From the NCBI GenBank assembly GCA_013288685.1, contig JABDBM010000002.1, positions 107,220-171,219 on the forward strand: 64,000 nucleotides of DNA, read 5' to 3'. A program made the position numbers and the translations under genes. Position 1 is the first letter of the stretch, and each line of letters opens with the position of its first letter. Shown here piece after piece: positions 9,800 to 20,900 of this stretch. The stretch is from Bacteroidota bacterium. GTDB lineage: Bacteria > Bacteroidota > Bacteroidia > Sphingobacteriales > Sphingobacteriaceae. The notes below the pieces were generated by a model. That model was given only the letters and a program-made list of their open reading frames with translations. It ran no database searches and was not told the origin of the DNA.

Positions 9800-11218
9800 T
9801 TAGGTAGGTCTGTTTCGCCTGGTATATAAATTATACTTCATTAATTTTTGATGTAAATATCCCCGGCGTTTCATCGCCAAAGCTAACGATGCGTCGCCAG
9901 CGGCATCGCCGTTGGAAATTTTTGAAACGGCAATTTGCTGCGAGCTGTATATTCCGGAATGCCCGCTAAAAAAATAGGCAGTGAAACATGCCACAGCAAA
10001 TAACAGTGCATGCTCGCCACCAAACAATTCAATACCCATAAAGGTGCAGGCGAGCGGCGTGTTGGTAGCCCCGGCAAAAACAGCGATAAAGCCGAGCGCG
10101 GCAAAAAGGCTTACCGGCGCATTTAATATAACAGATAAAGTATTGCCCAACGTTGCACCTATGTAAAACAAAGGCGTAACCTCGCCGCCCTTAAAACCGG
10201 TGCCAATGGTTAAAGTGGTGTAAATAGTCTTCCATAACCAGCTCCATGTATCGGCGCCACCGGGATGAAAGGCCGAGGGAATAGTTATGGCGCCGGGATA
10301 TTCTGCATCAACGCCTAAACTCAAATAATCAGGCTTACCGATAAGATATGTGAGCCCAATAATGATCACGCCTCCCGCAACCAGGATAAGCCATTTATGC
10401 TTGAATATTTTCTGAAAAACCGCTTTAATTTCATAAACCATCCCCGCAAAAAGATAGCTTGCCAGCCCAAAAAATGCAGAAGCAGCTATAACTTTTGCCA
10501 ACAGCAACAAATCAAAAGGTAACCAGGCCGACAACAAATACGGCGTTTTGGCGGCTTCAGTAATATGATAGGCCGTATGATGTATTCCTAAAGCCGATAC
10601 CGTAAAGTCAGCCACAACACTCGCAATAAGCGCAGGCAACATGGCGTCATATTGCATACTGCCAATAGTCAACACCTCCATTGCAAATACAGCACCGGTT
10701 AAAGGTGTTCCGAAAACAGCGCCAAAGCCCGCCGCTATCCCGGCAATTAAAACCATCCGCATATCAATTGCATTCAACTTAAACCAATTGCCAAACATGC
10801 CTGCAATACTCCCGCCTATTTGCACAGCGGTCCCCTCGCGTCCGGCCGAGCCGCCAAACAGATGTGTTATTACCGTGGTCAGCAAAATAACAGGTGCCAT
10901 TCGTTTGGGCACGCCTCCGCCTGGTTCATGTATTTCTTCCATTATCAGGTTATTCCCTTTTTCGGAGTTCTTGCCAACAAATTTGTAAATAAAATGGATC
11001 AGCACACCGGCAACGGGTAGCAGAAATAAAAGCCAGGTATGGCCAAATCTGAAATGGATGGCTGCACTAAGCAGCCATAAAAAAAATGCAACCACGCTCC
11101 CTATCGTGATGGCTATCGGTAAAATCAATACGGTCCAACGGGTTACGTGCTTAAGTACGCTAAAATGTTCGGAAGAGAATAGTGTCTTTGGCATGGAAAA
11201 AGTTCTGAAAATTTTCAT
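9800..11218 (-). CDS. CLC-family anion transporter, CLC-F (fluoride/proton antiporter) type
   Basis: Multi-TM CLC protein with GGSAGREGTAVQIGGSIAG and GTGFKGGEVTPLFYIGATLG; NNLIMEEIH in place of the canonical GSGIP; fluoride riboswitch directly upstream. Confidence 0.88.
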   Translation of the reverse strand: MKIFRTFSMPKTLFSSEHFSVLKHVTRWTVLILPIAITIGSVVAFFLWLLSAAIHFRFGHTWLLFLLPVAGVLIHFIYKFVGKNSEKGNNLIMEEIHEPGGGVPKRMAPVILLTTVITHLFGGSAGREGTAVQIGGSIAGMFGNWFKLNAIDMRMVLIAGIAAGFGAVFGTPLTGAVFAMEVLTIGSMQYDAMLPALIASVVADFTVSALGIHHTAYHITEAAKTPYLLSAWLPFDLLLLAKVIAASAFFGLASYLFAGMVYEIKAVFQKIFKHKWLILVAGGVIIIGLTYLIGKPDYLSLGVDAEYPGAITIPSAFHPGGADTWSWLWKTIYTTLTIGTGFKGGEVTPLFYIGATLGNTLSVILNAPVSLFAALGFIAVFAGATNTPLACTFMGIELFGGEHALLFAVACFTAYFFSGHSGIYSSQQIAVSKISNGDAAGDASLALAMKRRGYLHQKLMKYNLYTRRNRPT

Positions 11219-11252
11219 CTACAAACTATTGGGGCCACAATAATTGCAGCAA

Positions 11253-11318
11253 AGTTTGTAGGCGCCATCAGCATTATGCGGTTTGTTAAATTAACGGGAA
11301 GACACCATTTCCTGACGT
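11253..11318 (-). ncRNA. Fluoride riboswitch (crcB RNA motif)
   Basis: Minus strand reads CGTCAGGAAATGGTGTCTTCCCGTTAATTTAACAAACCGCATAATGCTGATGGCGCCTACA, matching the crcB motif layout GG..ATGG...TTCC...TTAAC...AACCGC....GCTGATG.C.CCTACA. Confidence 0.9.
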
Positions 11319-11455
11319 AAAAGTAGATATTTTTAAATTAAATCACAAATTTTCAATTTTTGGCAGGAAATGTTTTACGATAAAATCAAACTTTCCATTT
11401 ATTGGTATGTTCAATAAAAATCTATCTTAAAAACAACACAGGTTATTGCAAAAAA

Positions 11456-12898
11456 ATGATTAATTATCTGATACGTAAGATACAACCCGGCGTTAAATTT
11501 GTAGTGAAGCAAATCACAAGTCTTTTGCTCTTATTGTTACTTGCTCCGCTTCCGCTACTCGCTTTTCAACAGCCGTTACCAGGTCAACAAATTAATAAAG
11601 ACACTACGGTAAAACCGCCGGCAAAGCCGGATTATTTTGCCAGCAGGAAAAAGTTTGGCCGCTCGGCCCTGTTATTGGGCGTTGCTGAACTTACACCATG
11701 GACATTCGACCGGTTTATTGGAGGCGCTTATGATTATAAAGTGGACTTCGGGACAATAAAACACAATATAAATCTCAGAAACTGGGCATTTGACAACGAT
11801 CCCTTTGTAACCAACCAATTTGCACACCCCTTTCACGGCAGCACTTATTTTAACGCATTCAGGGCTAATGGTTATACTTTTTGGCAATCGGTACCGGCGC
11901 CTTTTGTGGGAAGTTACATCTGGGAGACACTGTCTGAGCGACAATCGCCCGCGCCGAACGATTTCATCAATACCAGCTTTGGCGGGGTTATATTAGGCGA
12001 AATGACGTTTCGCTTATCCACAAGGATTGTGAACAATCAAAGCAGGGGCTTTAAGCGCCAGGCTGCCGAAGCCGTGGCGTTACTAATTGATCCGATGAAT
12101 GGTCTCAATCGTATTATAAACGGGAAATGGGGCAAAGTGACACCTAACTCAAGCGAGCACGATTCATCGAAGGTATATGGCGAAATTGACATCGGCATGC
12201 GCCGGATCAACGGCTACAACAAAGCGGGTAACCTGGGATGGTACGGACATGCCAAATTACTATACGGCACGCCTGATGAAAACTACCGGGTACCGTTTAG
12301 CAATATTGCTATCAACGCCGAGTTTGGTAAAGACGACAGTACGGCAGTTAACGTAGTAAGTGCTTATGGTTCACTGGCGGGCTGGGAAGTTACGTCGACG
12401 GACAAGGTAGAGCAGGTGGCAGTTCTGTCGGCCAATTACGATTATATACATAACCAGCAGTTTTTTTATGGCGGTCAGAGCATAAAAATAAATCTGTACT
12501 CAGAATATGATCTCGCTAAAAAGATCAAGATCAACACCGTTATAAGTGCCGGGCCAATCATATTAGGCGCTGCTCCGGATATTTACCGCTATCACGGACG
12601 CGATTATGACTACGGCAGCGGCGCATCAGCAAGCGTATCGGCCGGTATAAAGTTCGACGACCGACTGTCCTATACTATTCACTATGGTACCGGTTGGCTC
12701 GGATCACTTAACGGCTATGCCTCCCATTATTTCATACATACAGTTTCCAGCGAGATTAGCGCCAAAATTATAGATGGCTTTTCGCTTGCCGGCGAACCCG
12801 GATATTTCAGCTTGAGCAGTTACTATAAAAACCATCCGGAACTCCATAAGAACTATCCTTATTTAAGGCTTTCAGCGAGGTATAGTGTGAATTTTTAA
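11456..12898 (+). CDS. DUF3943-like domain-containing outer-membrane-associated protein
   Basis: Signal-like N-terminus; HPFHGSTYFNAFRANGYTFWQSVPAPFVGSYIWETLSE region; ATG at 11456 preferred over TTG 11402. Confidence 0.7.
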   Translation: MINYLIRKIQPGVKFVVKQITSLLLLLLLAPLPLLAFQQPLPGQQINKDTTVKPPAKPDYFASRKKFGRSALLLGVAELTPWTFDRFIGGAYDYKVDFGTIKHNINLRNWAFDNDPFVTNQFAHPFHGSTYFNAFRANGYTFWQSVPAPFVGSYIWETLSERQSPAPNDFINTSFGGVILGEMTFRLSTRIVNNQSRGFKRQAAEAVALLIDPMNGLNRIINGKWGKVTPNSSEHDSSKVYGEIDIGMRRINGYNKAGNLGWYGHAKLLYGTPDENYRVPFSNIAINAEFGKDDSTAVNVVSAYGSLAGWEVTSTDKVEQVAVLSANYDYIHNQQFFYGGQSIKINLYSEYDLAKKIKINTVISAGPIILGAAPDIYRYHGRDYDYGSGASASVSAGIKFDDRLSYTIHYGTGWLGSLNGYASHYFIHTVSSEISAKIIDGFSLAGEPGYFSLSSYYKNHPELHKNYPYLRLSARYSVNF

Positions 12899-12986
12899 CG
12901 GGAAGAAATGATGCAATGTAATTTTTCCGTTTCAAACGCATCCACCGATAAAATTTCATCATATTTAAAAGCTAATAATTTGCTTA

Positions 12987-15797
12987 ATGAAGAAATTTTT
13001 ACTTCCCCTACTCGCCTTATTCAGTTTTTTTTTCGCATCTGCCCAAAAAAATGTTAAAAAGCCGCTCGACCACTCGGTTTATGATGGCTGGCAGGCCATA
13101 GCCAACCAGCACATCAGCAGCGATGGCAATTGGGTGCTTTATGTGGTAAAACCGCAGGAAGGAGATGCTGATCTTTTTGTAAAGGATATTAAAAACAGCC
13201 GTCAGGTTAAAGTTGCGCGCGCTGATACCGGCCGAATTACTTCCGATTCGAAATATGCAGTGGTATTGATCAAACCTTTTTTTAAGGATACCCGCCTGGC
13301 TAAAATAAAAAAGAAGAAACAAAGCGAGTATCCAAAAGACTCTTTAGCAATAATAACACTGGATAAAAATCTGGTGGAAAAATTCCCTTACGTGCGCTCG
13401 TTTAAAATGGCCGAAAAGGCGTCCGTAGTGGCGTATTTATCGCCTTCAGATACCATCAGGAAACCTGCGGCATCAGATACGTCAAAAAAAGCCATTGCCA
13501 CCACGGTTGCGCCACCAGTACGTGAAGGCGCCGAACTTACAGTGCGTCAATTGTTAACCGGCGCAGCACGATCTTTTGACTATGTAACCGAATATCAGTT
13601 AAGCAAAAATGGCAAGTGGCTGGCTTTTTCGGTAACCGGGCCTAAGAAATCAAAAACTGTTAAATCGGGTTTATTTGTTTATGATATTGAGGGTGATAGC
13701 TTAAAAATGGTAAGCACCGGGCGGGGAAACTACCGTAACCTGATATTTGATGATGCAGGCATGCAGCTGGCTTTTACCGCCGAAAAGAATCCGGAAAAGG
13801 CTTTGGTAAAACCGTTTAAGCTTTACTATTACACTGCCGAAAAGGATAGTGCCGATATTATTGCTGCACCAAACTCAACCGGAATGCCCAAAAACTGGGC
13901 CGTTAGCGGTGACGGACGGGTGTACTTTAGCAAAAACGGAAGCAATTTATTTTTCGGCACCGCCCCAATCCCAAAGCCGATAGATACTACGATTGTTGAT
14001 TTTGAAGTAGCGAAACTGGATATCTGGAATTATAAAGACGACTACTTGCAACCCGAACAACTAAAAAACCTACAGCGCGACTTGAAACGCAGCTATCTGG
14101 CCATTATCCACCCGGCAGATGCCGGCAACAAATTGGTTCAACTTGGCGATCCTGATATCCGCGACATTATGGTGCCTGATAACAACAACGGGGATTTCGT
14201 ATTGGGTATATCAGACACCGGCGCCCGGGTACAATCGCAATGGGAAGGTGGATCGAACAAAGAAGCCTTTTTAATTAATACAAAAACCGGCGGGCGGACG
14301 CGTATCAATAACCGTTTAAAGGCCAGCTACAGCATTTCGCCGGGTGGTAATTACGTGGTTTGGTTTGATGCAAAAGACCAGAATTTCTATAGCTACGCTA
14401 TCACCACAGGCAAAAAGATAAATTTAACCGGCACTACGGGCGTAAAAATGGGTGATGAACAAAATGACGTACCTGATGACCCTGCTGATTACGGAATTGC
14501 CGGGTGGGAACAGAATGATAAAACCATATTATTGTACGACCGTTACGACATTTGGAGCATCGACCCGGCGACTGGTAAAGCCGTAAATTTCACTAATGGC
14601 ATAGGTCGAAAGGAAAAAATCATTTTCCGCTACCAAAACACAGATCCCGATCAAAAATTTATCCCGTCGCAAAAAGTGCTTTGGCTAATCGCTCAAAACG
14701 ACGAGAACAAACAATGGGGTTATTACAAAAAAGCATTGGGAAGCATAACGCCTCCCGAGAAAGTAGTAATGGCGCCAATAGGTTACAGTGCACTGATAAA
14801 AGCAAAGAATGCTGATAATTTTATCTACACCAAATTCAGCTATCAGCAGTCGCCGGATATTTATGTATCCACCGATTTTAAAAACGAGACTAAATTAAGC
14901 GCCATTAACCCGCAACAGGCCCAATACAACTGGGGCACTGCCGAATTGGTGCAATGGACAACACCAAAAGGCTACCATTCAAAAGGAATATTGTATAAGC
15001 CGGAAGATTTTGACCCGACTAAAAAATACCCGATGGTAGTTTATTTTTATGAAAAGCTATCCGAGGGTTTGTATAGCTATGTGCCGCCGGCTCCTACCCC
15101 ATCACGTTTACCCATTTCGTTTTTTGTGAGTAATGGTTATTTAGTTTTTGCGCCGGATATTAGTTATGAAACCGGGCACCCTGGTGCCTCCGCAGTAGAG
15201 TTCGTTAATTCGGGCGTTGAAACACTGAAGAAAAACGCCTGGGTAGATGGTGCGCATATTGGCATACAGGGCCAAAGCTGGGGCGGCTACCAGGTGGCGT
15301 ATTTAATTACCCAAACCAATATGTATGCAGCAGCCTGGGCGGGGGCACCAGTTGCCAACATGACCTCGGCTTACGGAGGTATTCGTTGGGAATCGGGCGT
15401 AAACAGGCAGTTTCAATACGAAAAAACGCAAAGCCGCATAGGTGCTACGCTGTGGGAAAAGCCTGATTTGTACATAGAAAACTCGCCGCTTTTTCATTTA
15501 CCGAAAGTAAAAACACCCGTGATGATTATGAGCAATGATGCTGATGGGGCCGTACCATGGTACCAGGGCATTGAGATGTTTACAGCCCTGCGCCGCTTGG
15601 GCAAGCCTGTTTGGTTACTGGAATATAATGGCGAAGCTCATAACCTGGTACTGCGCCAAAACCGTAAGGACATATCTATCCGTGAGCAGCAGTTTTTCGA
15701 TCATTTTTTGAAAGGAGCGCAAATGCCTGTTTGGATGGATAAAGGCGTGCCTGCTGTGGATAAAGGTAAGGATTGGGGATTTGAATTAGAGAAGTAG
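12987..15797 (+). CDS. S9 family prolyl oligopeptidase-like serine peptidase, secreted
   Basis: Signal peptide; [18 protein letters not shown] (GxSxGG), [21 protein letters not shown] catalytic motifs. Confidence 0.92.
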   Translation: MKKFLLPLLALFSFFFASAQKNVKKPLDHSVYDGWQAIANQHISSDGNWVLYVVKPQEGDADLFVKDIKNSRQVKVARADTGRITSDSKYAVVLIKPFFKDTRLAKIKKKKQSEYPKDSLAIITLDKNLVEKFPYVRSFKMAEKASVVAYLSPSDTIRKPAASDTSKKAIATTVAPPVREGAELTVRQLLTGAARSFDYVTEYQLSKNGKWLAFSVTGPKKSKTVKSGLFVYDIEGDSLKMVSTGRGNYRNLIFDDAGMQLAFTAEKNPEKALVKPFKLYYYTAEKDSADIIAAPNSTGMPKNWAVSGDGRVYFSKNGSNLFFGTAPIPKPIDTTIVDFEVAKLDIWNYKDDYLQPEQLKNLQRDLKRSYLAIIHPADAGNKLVQLGDPDIRDIMVPDNNNGDFVLGISDTGARVQSQWEGGSNKEAFLINTKTGGRTRINNRLKASYSISPGGNYVVWFDAKDQNFYSYAITTGKKINLTGTTGVKMGDEQNDVPDDPADYGIAGWEQNDKTILLYDRYDIWSIDPATGKAVNFTNGIGRKEKIIFRYQNTDPDQKFIPSQKVLWLIAQNDENKQWGYYKKALGSITPPEKVVMAPIGYSALIKAKNADNFIYTKFSYQQSPDIYVSTDFKNETKLSAINPQQAQYNWGTAELVQWTTPKGYHSKGILYKPEDFDPTKKYPMVVYFYEKLSEGLYSYVPPAPTPSRLPISFFVSNGYLVFAPDISYETGHPGASAVEFVNSGVETLKKNAWVDGAHIGIQGQSWGGYQVAYLITQTNMYAAAWAGAPVANMTSAYGGIRWESGVNRQFQYEKTQSRIGATLWEKPDLYIENSPLFHLPKVKTPVMIMSNDADGAVPWYQGIEMFTALRRLGKPVWLLEYNGEAHNLVLRQNRKDISIREQQFFDHFLKGAQMPVWMDKGVPAVDKGKDWGFELEK

Positions 15798-15804
15798 CGT
15801 CGCA

Positions 15805-15862
15805 GGTGATTGATTCAAATATAATATTATCATTCGGAAATATTATATTTAAATCAATCACC
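15805..15862. terminator. 24-bp inverted repeat (one mismatch) downstream of S9 peptidase
   Basis: GGTGATTGATTCAAATATAATATT ... AATATTATATTTAAATCAATCACC. Confidence 0.5.
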
Positions 15863-16210
15863 AAACCAATCAATAAAGGCAAAACTAATACCGTAAAGGA
15901 CTTTCAAGATTTCTGAAAACTGCTTAAATCAAAAAAATATCTTCACCCAATTTAACGCGTGGATCAAATTTGGCGGCTACACCCGCTGTGCGCCATGGAT
16001 TGATGCCCATTATAGCCAAAGTAAATTAGGCCGCTAACGTCTTATCAAACTGCATGGCATCGGTATTGTACGTTTCATGAGGTAGGTTTGTATGTAAGCG
16101 AAATTATTTTTCACCAAACCCTTATTATTCATATTATTTTATATTATTTTTAGTGAGCCAATTATTTATAGTTAATAAATCAATACTTATAACCATCACT
16201 AAAATTAAAT

Positions 16211-17515
16211 ATGAAAACCTTTTTCCTTATTTTTTCATTAGCCGCTCTGTTATGTATAAAAACCTGTTTTGCCCAAAACTTTTACGAGGTTAAATGGACC
16301 GGCGATAAAATGGTTAAATACACAGGCTTTTTAATTTATAACAGCGATAACGATGCCCTTATGCGCGTGGGTTACACCGCAGACGGCGTTTACAGAGTGG
16401 CCGAATATAAAGTAAATTCCAAACACTTCACCTCACAGGATGGCACCAACTATTATATGATGGAGGGAAAAGACGCCCGTTTAGTGTATGGCGCAGCGGC
16501 CCACTCCTATTCTGCCGATAAATTTCTATTTGCTGATCTGGATGCTACACACCATTTTAAAAATCTGTTTACTTACGATGAAAACGACCTGAAGAAAAGC
16601 AATTTAGCTGATTTGATGAAACATGCCACCTGGCGAAAGCTTGATCCTAAGGTTGATTTTAACCAAACCTATATCCATGAGTTTTATGGCACCAACGAAC
16701 ATAACTATACTGCACTGCTCAGTTTGGTAAATACGCCAAAGGATTATTCAACCAGCAACGCTAAATTATATTTGGTAGTGGTAGCCAATACGCTTGATAA
16801 CAGTATAGGAACCGGCTGCGAGGTTGACCGGCGAAAATTAGTGAATGAAATGCACAGCATTGCCAGCGCCTTAAACATTGGCATTGAAGAGCATATAATA
16901 TACGGTTCTGATTTTAGCAGTGCCAATGTACTAAATACAATTGAGGCTATGCACCCATCGGCTGACGATATTGTGCTGTTTTTTTACCGCGGACATGGCT
17001 TCCGTTGGAATAATCAAAAAAGTTCCTGGCCGTCAATGTCAACCCGGATATCCTCGTATGATCCTTTTACCTATGTTAGTTTAGATGATGTTTACGCTAA
17101 AATTATAGCAAAAGGCGCCAGGCTCAATATGGTTTTTGGTGATTTATGCAACAGCGATGTAGGGATAGACAAGCCGGAAGTTACCAACCAGGGCACCAAT
17201 TCCCTGCAATCAAACTTCTATCCCGATGCTGATAAGTTGAAGAAATTATTTCTGCGCTCGAAAGGTAATTTAATGTCGGTTGCGGCAAGCCCGGGCGAAG
17301 TTTCATGGACAAGCGCTTATGACGGGGGCTTTTTTACTTCCAGCTTTTTTGAATCGTTACATGCCGAAATCGGAACGCTTTCGGGTTCAGGGAGTTGGAA
17401 AAACATCCTGATATCAACTATTAACAAAGCCAAATACAAATCGCAGTTTGCGTGCAACACCTGTTCGGTACAGAATGGAGAATATTATGTATCGGCAGAT
17501 TTAGACAATCAATGA
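16211..17515 (+). CDS. Caspase-like (peptidase C14) protein with signal peptide
   Basis: Signal peptide MKTFFLIFSLAALLCIKTCFAQ; His motif DDIVLFFYRGHGFR and Cys motif LNMVFGDLCNSDVG with caspase-type spacing. Confidence 0.8.
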   Translation: MKTFFLIFSLAALLCIKTCFAQNFYEVKWTGDKMVKYTGFLIYNSDNDALMRVGYTADGVYRVAEYKVNSKHFTSQDGTNYYMMEGKDARLVYGAAAHSYSADKFLFADLDATHHFKNLFTYDENDLKKSNLADLMKHATWRKLDPKVDFNQTYIHEFYGTNEHNYTALLSLVNTPKDYSTSNAKLYLVVVANTLDNSIGTGCEVDRRKLVNEMHSIASALNIGIEEHIIYGSDFSSANVLNTIEAMHPSADDIVLFFYRGHGFRWNNQKSSWPSMSTRISSYDPFTYVSLDDVYAKIIAKGARLNMVFGDLCNSDVGIDKPEVTNQGTNSLQSNFYPDADKLKKLFLRSKGNLMSVAASPGEVSWTSAYDGGFFTSSFFESLHAEIGTLSGSGSWKNILISTINKAKYKSQFACNTCSVQNGEYYVSADLDNQ

Positions 17516-17964
17516 AAAGGCACAGCAGGTATGTGATGATATTGGGTTTAACGCTGCTTGGTTGTAGTTCGTTAAAAAACGGTGACGAAAAAAAAAGCAG
17601 CGTAATTTTATACAAAATTTCGGGCATGCCCGTTAGGGCTTTAAACTACAAGCCAAATACGCAGTATATTGATGACTACGAAGTACTAAACACCTATGCA
17701 GTAGGCGATAACGCTTCGGTTGGATTGAACAAAATCCTGTCGGCAGATTCATTAACGATAAAAGATATTCACCGGAGCTGCGATTTTTTTCCGGCTTATG
17801 CGTTAAAGTGGGTATCAGGTAAAGTAATATTAATCAGTTTATTGCCCTGTGCAAAAATACAGCGGATTAATAAACCAGCGGATGGATTATTAGCGGTAGA
17901 CGATATAAAACCACACAGTCAATTGGAAAATTGGGTGTTAAAAGTGGCCTCCGCCACTAAATAG
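17512..17964 (+). CDS. Hypothetical lipoprotein, translationally coupled to the caspase-like gene
   Basis: ATG at 17512 overlaps the upstream TGA (ATGA); lipobox LGLTLLGCSS. Confidence 0.7.
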   Translation: MKRHSRYVMILGLTLLGCSSLKNGDEKKSSVILYKISGMPVRALNYKPNTQYIDDYEVLNTYAVGDNASVGLNKILSADSLTIKDIHRSCDFFPAYALKWVSGKVILISLLPCAKIQRINKPADGLLAVDDIKPHSQLENWVLKVASATK

Positions 17965-17966
17965 TA

Positions 17967-20900
17967 TTAACGCCCCTCCCCTTTCTTTAAAAATCCCCCG
18001 TCTATCAGCACGATACCCAACGCCAACGCTAACTCGATCGAATTCAAAACATCCCTCTTCATTTCTTCCGTCACCCTTGCAAATCCAAACAGCCGTGCTA
18101 TAAATAGCACAGCTGCCTCAGGTTGTATAGCTACCGCTTCTTCAACTACTTTTTGAATAGCCAGGTTCATTTCTTCGGGTGCTATGTATTGCAGTTTTTT
18201 GGAAGTAACAGGCAGTGCGCTGCGGTCACGTATCACAGGCATCTCCATATCCGGGTGCCAAAGAAAATCAACAATAATTTTTATAGTGCCGATTTGTTGG
18301 GCATAGGCGCTTGCTTGTGTCAGCGTATATTTTACCCGCGAATTTACCCTCGCAATTTTGGCGGCTTCAGCCATACGCCGGGTCATTTCGTCAAAATGGA
18401 CTGGGCCTTCAACCCGTACAATTTCGGTTATCCAGCCCGCCAGCCTGGCAAACGAATATAAATTCAGCTCTTGTATAGCAACTTCAGCGGGAAGTTTGGC
18501 AAACACATAAGGTGGTACTGATGAGCTGGCCGGTTTTAAATGCTCGCGGCTCACCGTAAGTATTTCGTTTTGCTCTTCCTCTTCTGCATCATCCAGTTGG
18601 GTTTGTTCTTTGGCCTTTTCAATAGCAATTATTAATCGATCCAACTCCTGTTTAGGGTTGCGGAACCAATCCGTACTCCAAATGCGGAATATCTTCCAGC
18701 CCATGGTTTCAAGCACCTGTTTTCGTAGCCTGTCTCTATCGCGGGCCGATTTGGCCAATGCGTAGGCATCGCCATCGCATTCAATGCCGATGATATAACG
18801 GCCGGGATTTAGCGGATCAACAATTGCCAGATCAATATAAAAAGCTTCTGAGCCTACCTTTTTGCGAACGGTGTAGCCTTTTGCGGTTAAATGGCCGGCA
18901 ACTTCGTCTTCAAACGGCCGTGGCGTTGGTGCTAAAACAGCGCCCTGCATATCAAAACGGCCATGCTGAGCGAAATAAAGAAAGCTTTTCAACGCTTTTA
19001 CCCCAAATTTAGTGAGCGCAGTTATTTTAATATCGTCGGCAGTGATATTGGTAAACACCTCACAGCGCATTTTGGCCCGGGTAATTAGTACGTTTAGGCG
19101 CCGCTCGCCGCCTTCGTTATTCAACGGACCGAAACTCATAGGCACGCTACCGTTTTCGATTTTTCCGTAACCGATGCTGATGTAAATAACATCACGTTCA
19201 TCGCCCTGCACATTCTCTAAATTTTTGATAAAGAAAGGCTCATGTGCATGACTGCCAAAAAAACTTTCAGCGTCCGGCGATTTTCGCCGGCGCGACTCCA
19301 AGGTGTTTTGGATAGCCTGCATTTGCGCTGTGCTAAACGCAACCACACCCAAACTTTGTTTTGGGTTATTAATGGCATGGGCAATCACCGCGTCAGCCAC
19401 TGCTTCAGCTTCTATGGCATTAGCCCGTGTTTTTCCCCTGTCGTAAATTGCATGCTCAAGGTAATGAAACACCAACCCCATTCGTTGCCGGTGGCCCGGA
19501 CTTGGAAATATCACCAGCTTATCTTCATAAAACTCCCGGTTCGACAAGCTGATTAACGACTCATGCTGACTACGGTAATGCCACCGTAACATTTGTTGAT
19601 GCGCGCCCTGCGCATCGCACATACCTAATATACTTTGCATATCAGCCGTCACATTGTCTTCATCATCAATGTCGGTATTCATCCGGTCGAAGAAGCTGGT
19701 TGGCGGCAATTGCTTCGAGTCGCCCACAACCACAAGTTGTTTCCCGCGCATTATGGCGCCTAATGCCTCTACAGGGCGCACCTGGCTGGCTTCGTCGAAT
19801 ATCACCAGATCAAACTCAATACTTGCAGGAGGTAAAAATGCAGCTATCGACATTGGGCTCATCATCATCACCGGCTTTATAGCCTGGATGGCCAGCCCCG
19901 CTTCCTGTATCAATTTACGGATAGGCATTAACCGCGATTTTTTATTGAATTCGCCGCGCAATACGTTAACCTGACCACCCGCTTGTTGCCGCGGAACGTT
20001 TTCCCAATGCTTCAAAGCCACAAGCACGCGGTTGTATTGCAAATTCAGCATATCCATCCTCCTGAATTTCTCTACCACTTCTTCGTGACTTGCACGCTCA
20101 AATTTTATCAGGGCCGGATTTAAGGAAAACGCCTGTTCAATTAAATATTCGTACCACGTTTTTTGCAGGGCAGTTTTTAAATGCTCTGCGGCGCCGTTCC
20201 ATTCCAGGCAGGCTGCCGTTAAAAACGATAAATGCTCCTCAGTTGCGGTATTAGTGAGATTATTCCAGGCTATTACTTTTTGTATCTCCGCAAAATGGCT
20301 TATCCACTGCTCCATGGTTTGTAACTGGGCCTGAAAATACAACTGATCCAGCGATATACCCGGCGAGCGGACAGCCAAATCCATCTTTATCCTGTCCATA
20401 AACGCCTGCAGCGTACCTTGCTGCTGGTTGAGTTTGCCGCTAAGCAGTTCAGCACTCTTTTGGGCAGCTTCTCCGTTTTTAACGTGATCGAGATAATTAA
20501 TAATCACTGGTGGAACCGCGCCATCGGCAACAGCCTCCTGCAAATTGGCCATATAAACGGCAATCTTTTGTAATGCCGCCCAATCCGACCGTTGTTTTAA
20601 CCAGTTTTTGCCGAACAACTGCATGGCCAAAGGCTCCAACTCTGTCAGCGTATTTTTTAGCTGCCGCGATTCGGAAATAGCATCAATGTACCTGATCTTT
20701 CCGGCGGCATCCGGTGGCAATGGTGTTTTACATAAGGCTGCCAATTGTTTATTGCTGTTGCGATAGCCTCCTATAAAAGTTTTATACCATTTATCGCCAT
20801 AAGCCATCAGGTTTTGTCGTATCTCTAAAACATTCTGATCCCAGGCCTCGGGCATTAAAATATCTTTATACTCCTGCTGCAGGCCGGCATAGCGCTTACC

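Noticed and set aside
18123-18461. Antisense ORFs inside the DUF4011 helicase gene (18123-18461, 19242-19556, 21463-21857 etc.)
   Set aside because: Shadow ORFs opposite a clearly coding gene with intact motifs.
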